Assembly: GCA_003694325.1 (NCBI GenBank)
Contig: RFKJ01000473.1
Span: 1-10,656, forward strand
Length of the DNA stretch: 10,656 bases
Source: Deltaproteobacteria bacterium
Lineage (GTDB): Bacteria > Myxococcota_A > UBA796 > UBA2385
Reading direction: 5' to 3'
Position numbers and translations under genes: made by a program. The notes under the pieces are model-generated. The model made no database searches. It saw nothing but the letters and a program-made list of their open reading frames with translations, and had not been told where the DNA came from. Positions 1 to 7,515 of the stretch are shown here, in pieces (within the stretch, counting starts at the first letter, position 1; each line of letters opens with the position of its first letter).

Positions 1-195
1 CTCCTTCACCACGACCTCGGCGAAGCGCGGGGCGATCGCTTTGCCGGTGGTCGTCCGACCAAGCCTCCACCGCCACCACGCCAGCGTCGACGGGTTCACG
101 CCCCGTCGTCGGGCAAATTCGCGCTGGCTCAGCCCCGAGGCCTCGACCGCATCGATGATCGCCGACCAGCGGCGGGCGGCGGATGTCTCCGGCAT
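1..195 (-). CDS. tnpA: IS66-type insertion sequence accessory protein TnpA, N-terminal part (runs off the left edge)
   Basis: Reading the minus strand from an ATG at 195-193 gives 65 open residues to the window edge, beginning MPETSAARRWSAIIDAVEAS. The segment with GLSQREFARRRGVNPSTLAW and then WRWRLGR is a helix-turn-helix typical of the small TnpA (Orf1) accessory proteins of IS66-family elements, which are encoded upstream of tnpB and the tnpC transposase. A GAGGAGGG Shine-Dalgarno (plus-strand 200-207) sits 4 nt before the ATG and fixes the start. A CCTCC/GGAGG pairing (215-219 with 201-205) could partly hide that ribosome site, as is common at the ends of mobile elements. I find no clear IS66 terminal inverted repeat in 196-544, so it may be an orphan or a decayed end. 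Transcription points out of the window, away from the central operon. The family call is from motif recognition; the rest of the gene is not visible. Confidence 0.75.
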   Translation of the reverse strand, partial: MPETSAARRWSAIIDAVEASGLSQREFARRRGVNPSTLAWWRWRLGRTTTGKAIAPRFAEVVVKE

Positions 196-268
196 CGGAC
201 CCTCCTCAGGCGGGGGAGGCCCGCATCACCCGGCTCCTCACGGGGGGTAGATGCCGCGGCCGTGTGGA

Positions 269-500
269 TATGCTGCTCGTGCCCACCGTGCCCCTGGGGG
301 TGGCCGGCTGGCTCCGCGAGCAGCTCGGTGACGCGCTGGTGCGCGGGCCGGAGGGCGGGCTGAGCCTGGACGGCACCACGCGGGTGGCGAACGCCTGGGT
401 GCGGCTGCGCCCTGGGATGCGGGCGAGGTTCCCGCTGCGGGTCCCGGTGGAGTTGGGGGAGGAGGCGGGGTGGTCCTCGAACCGGAGCATCCAGGCGTGG
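269..500 (+). pseudogene. Possible decayed coding fragment, unrecognised
   Basis: This lies in the 349-bp stretch between tnpA and the central operon. One plus-strand frame, open from 183 and best from about 269 (MLLVPTVPLGVAGWLREQL), has nearly every codon ending in G or C and a balanced, protein-like composition with segments such as TTRVANAWVRLRPGMRARF. The opposite strand reads as Ser/Pro/Arg-rich low complexity, the usual sign of a shadow frame. Past about position 500 the coding look disappears, although the frame stays open into the next gene until 689. The ribosome site is poor and I recognise no family. It could be the 5' remnant of a gene cut off when the downstream operon arrived, or chance in GC-rich DNA. 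Low confidence. Confidence 0.25.
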
Positions 501-505
501 AAGTG

Positions 506-514
506 TGGTAGACT
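506..514 (+). promoter_or_regulatory. Candidate extended -10 promoter for the three-gene operon
   Basis: TGGTAGACT (TGn plus TAGACT) resembles an extended -10 element and is the only such match in the gap before the operon. Transcription would start near 520-522, giving a leader of roughly 25 nt before the GTG at 545. The -35 region, around GAGCAT at 485-490, is poor. No operator or inverted repeat around it stands out. The call rests on motif likeness and position only. Confidence 0.4.
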
Positions 515-530
515 CGCGGGACCTTCAGGA

Positions 531-547
531 GGGGAGGAGGCGGGGTG
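531..547 (+). promoter_or_regulatory. Ribosome binding site fixing the GTG start of the first operon gene
   Basis: A purine-rich run GGGGAGGAGG (531-540) ends 4 nt before GTG at 545. The next in-frame candidate, ATG at 584, has no comparable site upstream (pyrimidine-rich CCGCCACCGCATGACATCG), so the GTG is preferred. Confidence 0.65.
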
Positions 548-3500
548 TCCGCAGCCAGACCGCCACCGCATGACATCGTCGAGATGGTGGACCGTCTCTT
601 CTGCGGTCCCCGCTCTCCGTACGGCCCCTTCAACCGCAGCGACGAAGGGGAGATCGTCGTACCCGGCGTTCTCTACCGCTTCGCGCTGAGCGACTCCGAC
701 CGCCGACGTCTGGCCCTCCAGCTCTACAAGGGCCTCAACACCGTAGGCGGTGCGCTATGGACCCGTGAGGTCCGCTCACTTCTGAGGCTCTCGGCCCGCG
801 GCCACCCGGCCATTCCGAGCATCCACGGGGGTGCATACGTCGAACGTGACGACGTCGCCTTTGTGATCACCGAGGCGGCTCAGTACCGGCTCTCTGAGGA
901 CGGGGCGATGGGATTCGTCGCCGAGCGACCCGAGCAGGCACTTCGACAGCTCACCCTGCTCGCTCACGGGCTCAGCCTGCTCCACGAGCAGGGCATCACG
1001 CATCGCAACCTCCATCCAGGATCGATCGAGTATGTCGAGTACGGGGAGGATCACCACACCGGCGAGGTGCGCTTCGGGCTTCGACTGAGCCGCTTCGAGA
1101 TGAGCGCGATGGTCAGCAACCTCGTCCGCCGCCAGCTGTCCGGCGAGCGTCTGGACACGGGTGACCTGCGGGCCATCTACCTCGTCGACAACAGCTCGAC
1201 CCTTCACTACACTCCACCCGAGCGCGCGGCGTGGCTGTTTGGCGGCACAGACGCAGCGGTTCTCGAGAGCGACCGTTCCGACGTCTATTCGCTTGGTGTC
1301 TTGGCCTGGCGCTGGTTGGTAGAGCCAGCGCTCGCTGCTGACCCCGCATTCGCTGGGACGCCGATCGACTGGACGGCCCCGATGGAGAGCATCGACGACC
1401 TGCGGCAGGTCCAGCGCTCCCTTCAGGCCTCCACCCGCTCCTCCCAGGTTCCGCGGACACTCGGCGTGCTGCTTGCATCGATGCTGGCGTGGGACCCGCG
1501 GGACCGGCCCAGCATCTTCTCCGTCTTGCAGGACTTGACGCAGCATTATGGCAGGTTGGTCGCCAGCTTGGCCGCTCCCGAGGACAGCGCGACCTACTTC
1601 GTCGGCTTCATGCCGGTGCAGAGCAAGAAGACGATCTACAGGTGGGGCTGGATCGACCAGGACCCCGAGGAGGACGAGGGCCGCGAACAGCTTCGGGCAT
1701 TCCTCGAGGTGGAACTGAAAGGGGCAGAGCTCCTGTACTGCCCGGAAGGGTTCAGCGGGTTCAAGCGAGCCTCGACCGAGCGGGAGCTGAAATCCTTCAA
1801 GGCAGCAAAGTACGTGCTTGTCGGCAAGCAGGCCTACTGGTTCTGTGACATTTGGCGCCAGCGCGGGCCGGCATTCAGCAGGGCCGACAACCGGATCGAC
1901 CAGTTCCTGGTCATCAAGTACGTCCGCCACCACCACCGCGCGTGGCGGCTGAGCGAGACCCCGCTCCGTCGACGTGTTCCAGGTCGGCTGCGGTTCCTGC
2001 CGGCGTGGACGGACCGGCCACTTGACCTCACCGAGGTCAGGGCCAACGGCAAGAGCTGGAAGCCGCTGATCCAATCGGTCGAGTTCGAGCGGAATACACC
2101 CGACTGGATGCGCCAGATGGACGATGCACTGTCCTTCTTGCTCGCGTTCAGGCAGACCGAGCTTGAAGCGCGGGTGTTCCCCTATGTGGTTGCCCGTCGA
2201 AGCGGCGAGGTCGTCGACATCCAGCTCGACCGAGTCCGAGATCAGAAGCACCAGTACGCAGATGCGATGCGGTCGCTGTACTTCCGGGAGATCCGAATCC
2301 CAATGGGCCGCCTGTTCCAGGGACTGGACGGCGAGACGACCGCCCCTCTCGCCATCTACGGCGACGCAGGAGACAGGCCCGACTACCGAAATGGCCCCGT
2401 CGCCAAGGTGGTGTTCCACCGCTGGCTGGACGACGACACCGTCTCGGTGCGGCTGGTCGACAGTCGAGGCGGCATCCCGGACAGCGGCTGGGTGCGACCG
2501 GACGACGACGCCGGCAGCTACTCGCAGCTCCGGCGCCAGGAAGAGGCCGTCAACGAACTGATGAAATCGCGGGCACTGCTTCACCAGCTCCACGCACCGA
2601 CAGCCATCAAGGGAATCCGGAACCGTTGGCGCGGCGTGGGCGACTCACTGGCCGGCCGAAGCGGTGGGATCGTCAAGGACATGCTCTCGACCGAACCCTT
2701 CTACGGGCTCCACGGCCCCCCTGGCACCGGCAAGACCACGGTGGCGTCGGTGGCCGTGGCGGCCCACCTGAGGGCCGATCCGAGCGAACGGGTGCTCATC
2801 AGCAGCCAGTCGCACTACGCGCTGGACAACCTGGCTCGCCGGGTGCTGAGGCACTGCAAGCAGGACGGCCTCGACGTAGTCGCCGTGCGGGTGGCGTCCG
2901 ACCATGCAGTCGCGGGCGAGAAGGTCCACCCGGAGGTGGAGCACCTGCTCCCGGACCGCCAGGCCAGCGCCCGTGTGGAGGGCATCCGGCGCAGCGTCGA
3001 GCGTGCGCTCGCCTCGGGACAGCTCCGCGATGGGAGGCTCCTCGACGGCGACCTGAAGAAGTTGCTGGGTCAGTGGAAGGAGCAGGCCCCGCGGGTCGAA
3101 CTCGAGGTGCGGGACCGGATCCGCCGTGGGGCGAACCTGGTGTTCGCGACCACAGGAGGCTGCACCCCCCGAAACGTCGCTACTGGCGGCACCAGTGGGC
3201 AGTACGACTGGGTCATCGTCGAAGAGGCCGCGCGCGCCTGGCCGACCGAACTCGCCCTGCCGCTCGTTCGTGGACTCCGCTGGAGCCTGATCGGTGACCA
3301 CTTCCAGCTTCCGGCCTTCGACGAGCTCTCCGTGGAGCGGTTCCTCCAGGCGTGCACTGAGTCGGAAATCGAGGAACTGAAGGCCCACGGCGAGAATCGC
3401 CCCGCCTACCTGGAGGCCTTCAAGCTCTTCGGGAACCTGTTCGACAAGCGCGCATCAAGGCGGAAGCAGCGCCCTTCGAGCAGCCGGCTGGTGGAGCCGT

Positions 3501-4231
3501 TGGACGAGCTGGACCTCCAGTTCCGCATGCACCCCGACATCTGCCGCATCGTCTCGCGGGCGTTCTACAGGGTGCGGATCGACCCCGACACGGGGGAGGA
3601 GCGGACCTACCCGGACGGCTGGCTCCGCACCCACGAGGAGACGACCAACAACCACCACGGGCTCCACAGCCCGAACCTGCTGGCCGGCCGAGCGCTCGTG
3701 TGGCTCGACACCGAGGGCGTCGAGAACACGAACGACCAGCGCGCCTGGAAGAACGAAGGAGAGGCGCGCCTGATTCGGACGCTGCTCGAACGCCTGCGTC
3801 CTGCCCCGTCCGAGCCAAAGGGCGACGACGACGAGAGCTTCGCGTTGCTGAGCCCGTACAACGCGCAGCTGGAGGAGCTGGGGAGGGCAGGTCTCCCGTC
3901 CTGGACTCGGGGGCGCCTGCACACGGTCGACAGCTTCCAGGGCCGGGAGGCGGACATCGTCGTGGTGTCGATGGTCCGCTCTACCCAGCGCGAAGACCGA
4001 CGTCCCGAGGCCAACATCGGGTACCTGGTGTCGCCGAATCGGGTGAACGTGCTCCTGTCACGGGCCAGACAGCTGCTCGTCATCGTCGGGCGCCTCGGCC
4101 ACTTCGAGCGGCAGGTCTTAGCGAATCCGGATCGGCCCGACATCGCGTTCTGGAAGGCCATCGCGGACGAGCTGCGAAGCCAGAACGCCGTCGTGAGCGG
4201 CGTGGCGCTCGGCGGGGGAGGCCGCCCATGA
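545..4231 (+). CDS. mkoA: MkoA-like protein: pseudokinase domain fused to UPF1-like SF1 helicase (Mokosh type I-like)
   Basis: A 1228-aa two-part protein. Residues ~35-335 follow the protein kinase fold: the alpha-C region REVRSLLRL (Glu75), catalytic-loop equivalent HRNLHPGS (153-160), a DFG-equivalent RFE (183-185), PPE (224-226), SDVYSLG (245-251) and WDPRDRP (316-322). The catalytic residues are replaced: Gln59 at the beta3 Lys, Asn155 for the HRD Asp, Ser160 for the Mg-binding Asn, Arg183 for the DFG Asp. It is therefore probably a pseudokinase. Residues ~340-660 are an unassigned linker. Residues ~660-1195 are a superfamily 1B UPF1-like helicase (COG1112 type): Walker A GPPGTGKT (724-731), motif II VEEA (892-895), GDHFQLP (917-923), FRMHP (993-997), SPYNAQ (1103-1108), TVDSFQGREAD (1127-1137) and RVNVLLSRAR (1166-1175). 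No signal peptide or TM segment, so cytoplasmic. A kinase-helicase protein followed by a PLD gene matches Mokosh type I, an anti-phage system. Its stop overlaps the next start by 4 nt. The helicase is near certain; the Mokosh assignment rests on architecture. Confidence 0.88.
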   Translation: MSAARPPPHDIVEMVDRLFCGPRSPYGPFNRSDEGEIVVPGVLYRFALSDSDRRRLALQLYKGLNTVGGALWTREVRSLLRLSARGHPAIPSIHGGAYVERDDVAFVITEAAQYRLSEDGAMGFVAERPEQALRQLTLLAHGLSLLHEQGITHRNLHPGSIEYVEYGEDHHTGEVRFGLRLSRFEMSAMVSNLVRRQLSGERLDTGDLRAIYLVDNSSTLHYTPPERAAWLFGGTDAAVLESDRSDVYSLGVLAWRWLVEPALAADPAFAGTPIDWTAPMESIDDLRQVQRSLQASTRSSQVPRTLGVLLASMLAWDPRDRPSIFSVLQDLTQHYGRLVASLAAPEDSATYFVGFMPVQSKKTIYRWGWIDQDPEEDEGREQLRAFLEVELKGAELLYCPEGFSGFKRASTERELKSFKAAKYVLVGKQAYWFCDIWRQRGPAFSRADNRIDQFLVIKYVRHHHRAWRLSETPLRRRVPGRLRFLPAWTDRPLDLTEVRANGKSWKPLIQSVEFERNTPDWMRQMDDALSFLLAFRQTELEARVFPYVVARRSGEVVDIQLDRVRDQKHQYADAMRSLYFREIRIPMGRLFQGLDGETTAPLAIYGDAGDRPDYRNGPVAKVVFHRWLDDDTVSVRLVDSRGGIPDSGWVRPDDDAGSYSQLRRQEEAVNELMKSRALLHQLHAPTAIKGIRNRWRGVGDSLAGRSGGIVKDMLSTEPFYGLHGPPGTGKTTVASVAVAAHLRADPSERVLISSQSHYALDNLARRVLRHCKQDGLDVVAVRVASDHAVAGEKVHPEVEHLLPDRQASARVEGIRRSVERALASGQLRDGRLLDGDLKKLLGQWKEQAPRVELEVRDRIRRGANLVFATTGGCTPRNVATGGTSGQYDWVIVEEAARAWPTELALPLVRGLRWSLIGDHFQLPAFDELSVERFLQACTESEIEELKAHGENRPAYLEAFKLFGNLFDKRASRRKQRPSSSRLVEPLDELDLQFRMHPDICRIVSRAFYRVRIDPDTGEERTYPDGWLRTHEETTNNHHGLHSPNLLAGRALVWLDTEGVENTNDQRAWKNEGEARLIRTLLERLRPAPSEPKGDDDESFALLSPYNAQLEELGRAGLPSWTRGRLHTVDSFQGREADIVVVSMVRSTQREDRRPEANIGYLVSPNRVNVLLSRARQLLVIVGRLGHFERQVLANPDRPDIAFWKAIADELRSQNAVVSGVALGGGGRP

Positions 4232-7200
4232 GGCTGAAGGCCCAGCTCGTCGTTGTTCCGTGCGTCACCTTCGCCGCACGTGCGCGGCTCGCGGCCGACA
4301 GCGGAGCCTTGACGCCGGTGGAGCTTCTGGCCCTGCGCGCGATCGGCCTGGGCCTCGACGACGTGGACTCGCTCGCGGAGGTGATGGGCCTCGGCAGTCG
4401 GCCCGCCCTCGACGTGGTCTACGACTTCTGGTTGCGCGGCTATGTCGTCGTGGACACTGCAGAAGCGAAGGTCAGGCTGGCCGGGGAGGCTGCACGAGCT
4501 TTCTCGGAAGGCGCACTTGAGAAGCTTGGGACCGCAGAGAACAACTTGCAGGTGGTGCCGCTGCTGCAGGAGCTGGTCTCGGGGTCCGTGCTCCCCAGCC
4601 TCGGCAGGCTGCGTCCCCCGGGCTCCGAGAGCGCCTTGGTGCCCACGATGCGCGGCGGGCTCAACCTCGCCGGCGTGACACGTGCTGAGCTGCTGGATGC
4701 CGTACAGCTCCAGGTTGAGCGGCAGGGGAGAAAGGTCGGGAGGAATCTGTCGGTCCAAGAGGCTTGGGTAGAGCCGGACCAGCTGCTCGTTGAGGCCTCG
4801 GCCGGGGCGACCATCAACGAGCGGCGCTTTCTTCCGCTGTGGGCTGACGTGACCCAGGATCCGGACTCCGGGCGGCTGCTGTTCAACATCGTGGAGGCGC
4901 CCCGCGGCGTGACGCCTCCGCGGCGCCAGGGCCTCGAGCGTGGGCTCGCGTTGCTGGCGGAACGGCTTCCGGACCAGCTCTTCTTCAAGCGGCTTCGCGA
5001 GGAGTTATCCAAGGCCCCGACCGCAGATGGGGTCAGCGCGGCAGAGCCCGCGATTCCGCGGCTCCAGAGGGCCGTGAGCGGGCTCTCAGACACGGACCCC
5101 GGGCTGGTCGACCAGCGGCAGAAGCAACTCAACGAGCTCCACGTCGAGGCATGCCACGAGCTCCGCAGTCTCGCACGAGCTCAGGCACAGATCGACGTGG
5201 TCGCCGGCTACGAGGCCCATGAGGCCGAGGTCTTGCGCCTCATCGAGGCAGCCCAGCGCCAACTGGTATTGGGAAATCCCTGGATGCGCCCGACCGCGCT
5301 CCTCGAACCGCCTCCAGGGATGGGCAAGAGCTGGTTCGACGCAATCGAGGCCGCCCTCGGGCGCGGAGTCCAGGTCTTCCTCCTGTGGGGCATCGCCGTG
5401 GATTCGATTCTCGACTCCCAAGTTGCCAACGCGCTCGGCGACCTGGCAGCTCGGTTTCCCGGACTCGTGTTCTCGCGGCGGTCCAGCACGCTCCATGCGA
5501 AGTTCGTCGTTCGCGACGCACACGAGGCCATCGTCACAAGCTACAACTTCCTGAACCCGCCGACGGCCCGTGACAGCCTAGAGTTGGGCCTCGTGGTTCG
5601 GGGAACCGGGGACGACGTAGCACCCGAAGCCGTGCTCGACCTGCTCGAGTGGTCACGAAACGCATTTCCGGACTACCTCGCCGCCCAACGAATGCTGCTG
5701 CTCCCCGCCGAACTGGGCGCGACCGAGATGGCCGCGCCCGAGTTGCCCGGCGCACCCGCAGTTCCCGCAGCAGAGGCCGCGGCGGCCGCTTCCGCCGTAG
5801 GTCGCGCCGCCATTTCCCACTGGGAGTCTGCCTGGAAGCACGTAGCTTCCCACCTGGTGGACATGGCCGATCAGATGGGTGGAGGCGTCCGCCTCGTCGT
5901 GGATCGAGAACATCGGGAGGCCCTGTGGGGCGCGCTCCGCTCTGCCGGTCGCCGGCTCGCCGTCCTCTCTGACCGTGTGAGTGTAGATGTCGTCACCGAC
6001 AGATTCATCCGCGCACTCAAGGCACGCCTGGACGCGGGCACTGCCGCTTCATTCCTATTCCGTCGGGGAGGGGCGTCCGACCGTTCCGATGGCCCCGCTG
6101 GACGGCTCGTGGCGGAGGCCGCTCGGGTGCCCGACCGCTGCCGCGTCCGGGAAGGGCCGAGCCATGCCAAGGTGCTTGTCTGTGACGACACGCTCGTGGT
6201 TGGGAGCTTCAACTTCCTGTCGTACAGCGGGGAATACGACTCCGGGGCTCGCGAGCGTGCGGAGCTGAGCATCGCGGTGGACTCGGGGGAGGCAGTAGAC
6301 CGCGTCTTGACCGTGCTTGCTGAGGCTTGGCCGGACGCGTTTGGACCGCTCCTGGGCCTCGCGGCCCCGAGCCGAAGCTCGGTCCTCGAGGGGCTTCCTG
6401 CTTCCTTGCAGCCCCTGTTCGCCCAGCTCGCCTCGTCTCCCGACCCCGGGCGCGTGTTCGTCGAACGCTTCGCCACGGCTGATCCGTGGAGCGATCTGGC
6501 AGCGCTCGAGGAGGCGGGCTGTCCAGACGAGTTGCTCATGGTGGGCGCCGCCGCTGCCCTGGCGGTGGCGCCCGACCTCGGGAGCGATCCGGCCGTCCGA
6601 TGGAGAGGCCGTCTGGCCCTGGAACGGTGGAAGGCGCACGACTTCATCGGGGCCGCGCTCCTGCTCGAACCAGGTGCACCGCCGCCCGCCCTTCCAGGGT
6701 GGCTTGCTCGCCTTGGCGCGAGCGTCCAGGGTGGGCCCGTCGATGGGGAACTCGTGCCGGCTGACCTGAGCGGCGAGGAGCCCGGAGTCCTCGCATCGGC
6801 GGCGGCCCTTGTCATCGTCGCCGTGCTTCGCGAGGGGAGGTTCGAGCTCCTGGATGGCCTCCGGCGCATTCGCACTAGCTGTGGGGAGCAGCCCCGGCAG
6901 TGGATTGACGCCACGATCGAGTTCGTCGAGGCCACCTACCAGCCGATCCCGTTGCCGCTGCTCCGCAAACAAGCGGGGCGGGCCCAAAGGGAAGCGGACA
7001 TTGCGGCAGCCCGCGAAGAGTTCGCGACCGCCCTGTCGCGCGCGGAGAACGTCGGATTCCGCTTCCCACTGGGCGAGCACACCTGGACACGCCTGAAGAT
7101 GGATGGTTACCTCCTTGGAGTGCTCCGGGCGGCGCTCGACGCCGACGACCCAGGGAAGGCCGCCTCGTTGCTCACCATGATCAGCAAGGAGGAGACAAGC

Positions 7201-7515
7201 GCGGAAAGCCTGATGGACGCGGCCTCCTACGAGGTTCGCGACGAGCACAATTCGCGCATCGAAGATCCGAAGCGCACGTCCTGCGTGAAGCGGCTCCAGA
7301 AGGCAGTCGAAGCTGCGCAACGTTGGGCGATTCTGGCTGACACGCCGGCAACCACTCGGAGCGACGCGGCAGTGCTACATTCGTGCATGGTGTTGGCACG
7401 CGGCTTGGCGGGCCTCACCCCAACGAACGGCGCCAGCGATGAACCCGCCGCTGCTGCCTTGGCTTTCGCCAGGAAGAGGCTCGCGCCGCTGCTGAGTATC
7501 GGGGGCAAACCATGA
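4228..7515 (+). CDS. mkoB: MkoB-like protein: double phospholipase D-fold nuclease candidate with winged-helix-like N-terminus
   Basis: A 1095-aa protein. The frame is open from 3700 inside the upstream gene, but the start chosen is ATG 4228, which overlaps the upstream TGA (ATGA) and follows GGGGGAG at 4214-4220. Residues ~28-90 look like a winged helix (TPVELLALRAIGLGL ... WLRGYVVVD). Two PLD motifs follow. Lobe 1 is HAKFVVRD (423-430) plus TSYN (437-440), with an acidic residue in LELGLVV (Glu452). Lobe 2 is HAKVLVCD (646-653) plus GSFN (659-662), with Glu679. An Ala/Pro-rich linker (501-523) separates them. In PLD nucleases two HxK motifs make one active site with a covalent phospho-histidine intermediate, so a single chain could supply the whole site. 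Residues ~720-1095 are mostly helical with no family I recognise. Lobe 1 has Thr where Gly is usual before SxN, and a P-loop-like PPPGMGKS (361-368) lacks the first Gly of a true Walker A. No secretion signal. By context it is the probable effector nuclease; a lipase role is unlikely but not excluded by sequence. Confidence 0.87.
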   Translation: MRLKAQLVVVPCVTFAARARLAADSGALTPVELLALRAIGLGLDDVDSLAEVMGLGSRPALDVVYDFWLRGYVVVDTAEAKVRLAGEAARAFSEGALEKLGTAENNLQVVPLLQELVSGSVLPSLGRLRPPGSESALVPTMRGGLNLAGVTRAELLDAVQLQVERQGRKVGRNLSVQEAWVEPDQLLVEASAGATINERRFLPLWADVTQDPDSGRLLFNIVEAPRGVTPPRRQGLERGLALLAERLPDQLFFKRLREELSKAPTADGVSAAEPAIPRLQRAVSGLSDTDPGLVDQRQKQLNELHVEACHELRSLARAQAQIDVVAGYEAHEAEVLRLIEAAQRQLVLGNPWMRPTALLEPPPGMGKSWFDAIEAALGRGVQVFLLWGIAVDSILDSQVANALGDLAARFPGLVFSRRSSTLHAKFVVRDAHEAIVTSYNFLNPPTARDSLELGLVVRGTGDDVAPEAVLDLLEWSRNAFPDYLAAQRMLLLPAELGATEMAAPELPGAPAVPAAEAAAAASAVGRAAISHWESAWKHVASHLVDMADQMGGGVRLVVDREHREALWGALRSAGRRLAVLSDRVSVDVVTDRFIRALKARLDAGTAASFLFRRGGASDRSDGPAGRLVAEAARVPDRCRVREGPSHAKVLVCDDTLVVGSFNFLSYSGEYDSGARERAELSIAVDSGEAVDRVLTVLAEAWPDAFGPLLGLAAPSRSSVLEGLPASLQPLFAQLASSPDPGRVFVERFATADPWSDLAALEEAGCPDELLMVGAAAALAVAPDLGSDPAVRWRGRLALERWKAHDFIGAALLLEPGAPPPALPGWLARLGASVQGGPVDGELVPADLSGEEPGVLASAAALVIVAVLREGRFELLDGLRRIRTSCGEQPRQWIDATIEFVEATYQPIPLPLLRKQAGRAQREADIAAAREEFATALSRAENVGFRFPLGEHTWTRLKMDGYLLGVLRAALDADDPGKAASLLTMISKEETSAESLMDAASYEVRDEHNSRIEDPKRTSCVKRLQKAVEAAQRWAILADTPATTRSDAAVLHSCMVLARGLAGLTPTNGASDEPAAAALAFARKRLAPLLSIGGKP

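Noticed and set aside
776..2593. Long minus-strand open frame of 605 codons opposite the first operon gene
   Set aside because: It is a shadow of the GC-rich plus-strand gene. The plus frame carries kinase-fold landmarks and runs into the helicase motifs, while the minus translation shows no domain.
3700..4227. Upstream extension of the PLD gene frame inside the helicase gene
   Set aside because: The extra 176 codons read as Arg/Gly-rich out-of-frame sequence. ATG 4228 has a ribosome site and the stop/start overlap that is repeated at the next junction.
3607..4758. Minus-strand open frame of 383 codons across the gene 1/gene 2 junction
   Set aside because: It lies opposite intact helicase motifs V-VI and the coupled ATGA junction. 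Its translation is rich in Pro/Ser/Arg/His with no recognisable motif.
5311..5333. P-loop NTPase domain in the PLD protein
   Set aside because: PPPGMGKS lacks the first Gly of the Walker A pattern and there is no Walker B strand in the expected place. Kept only as a finding, not as a domain.
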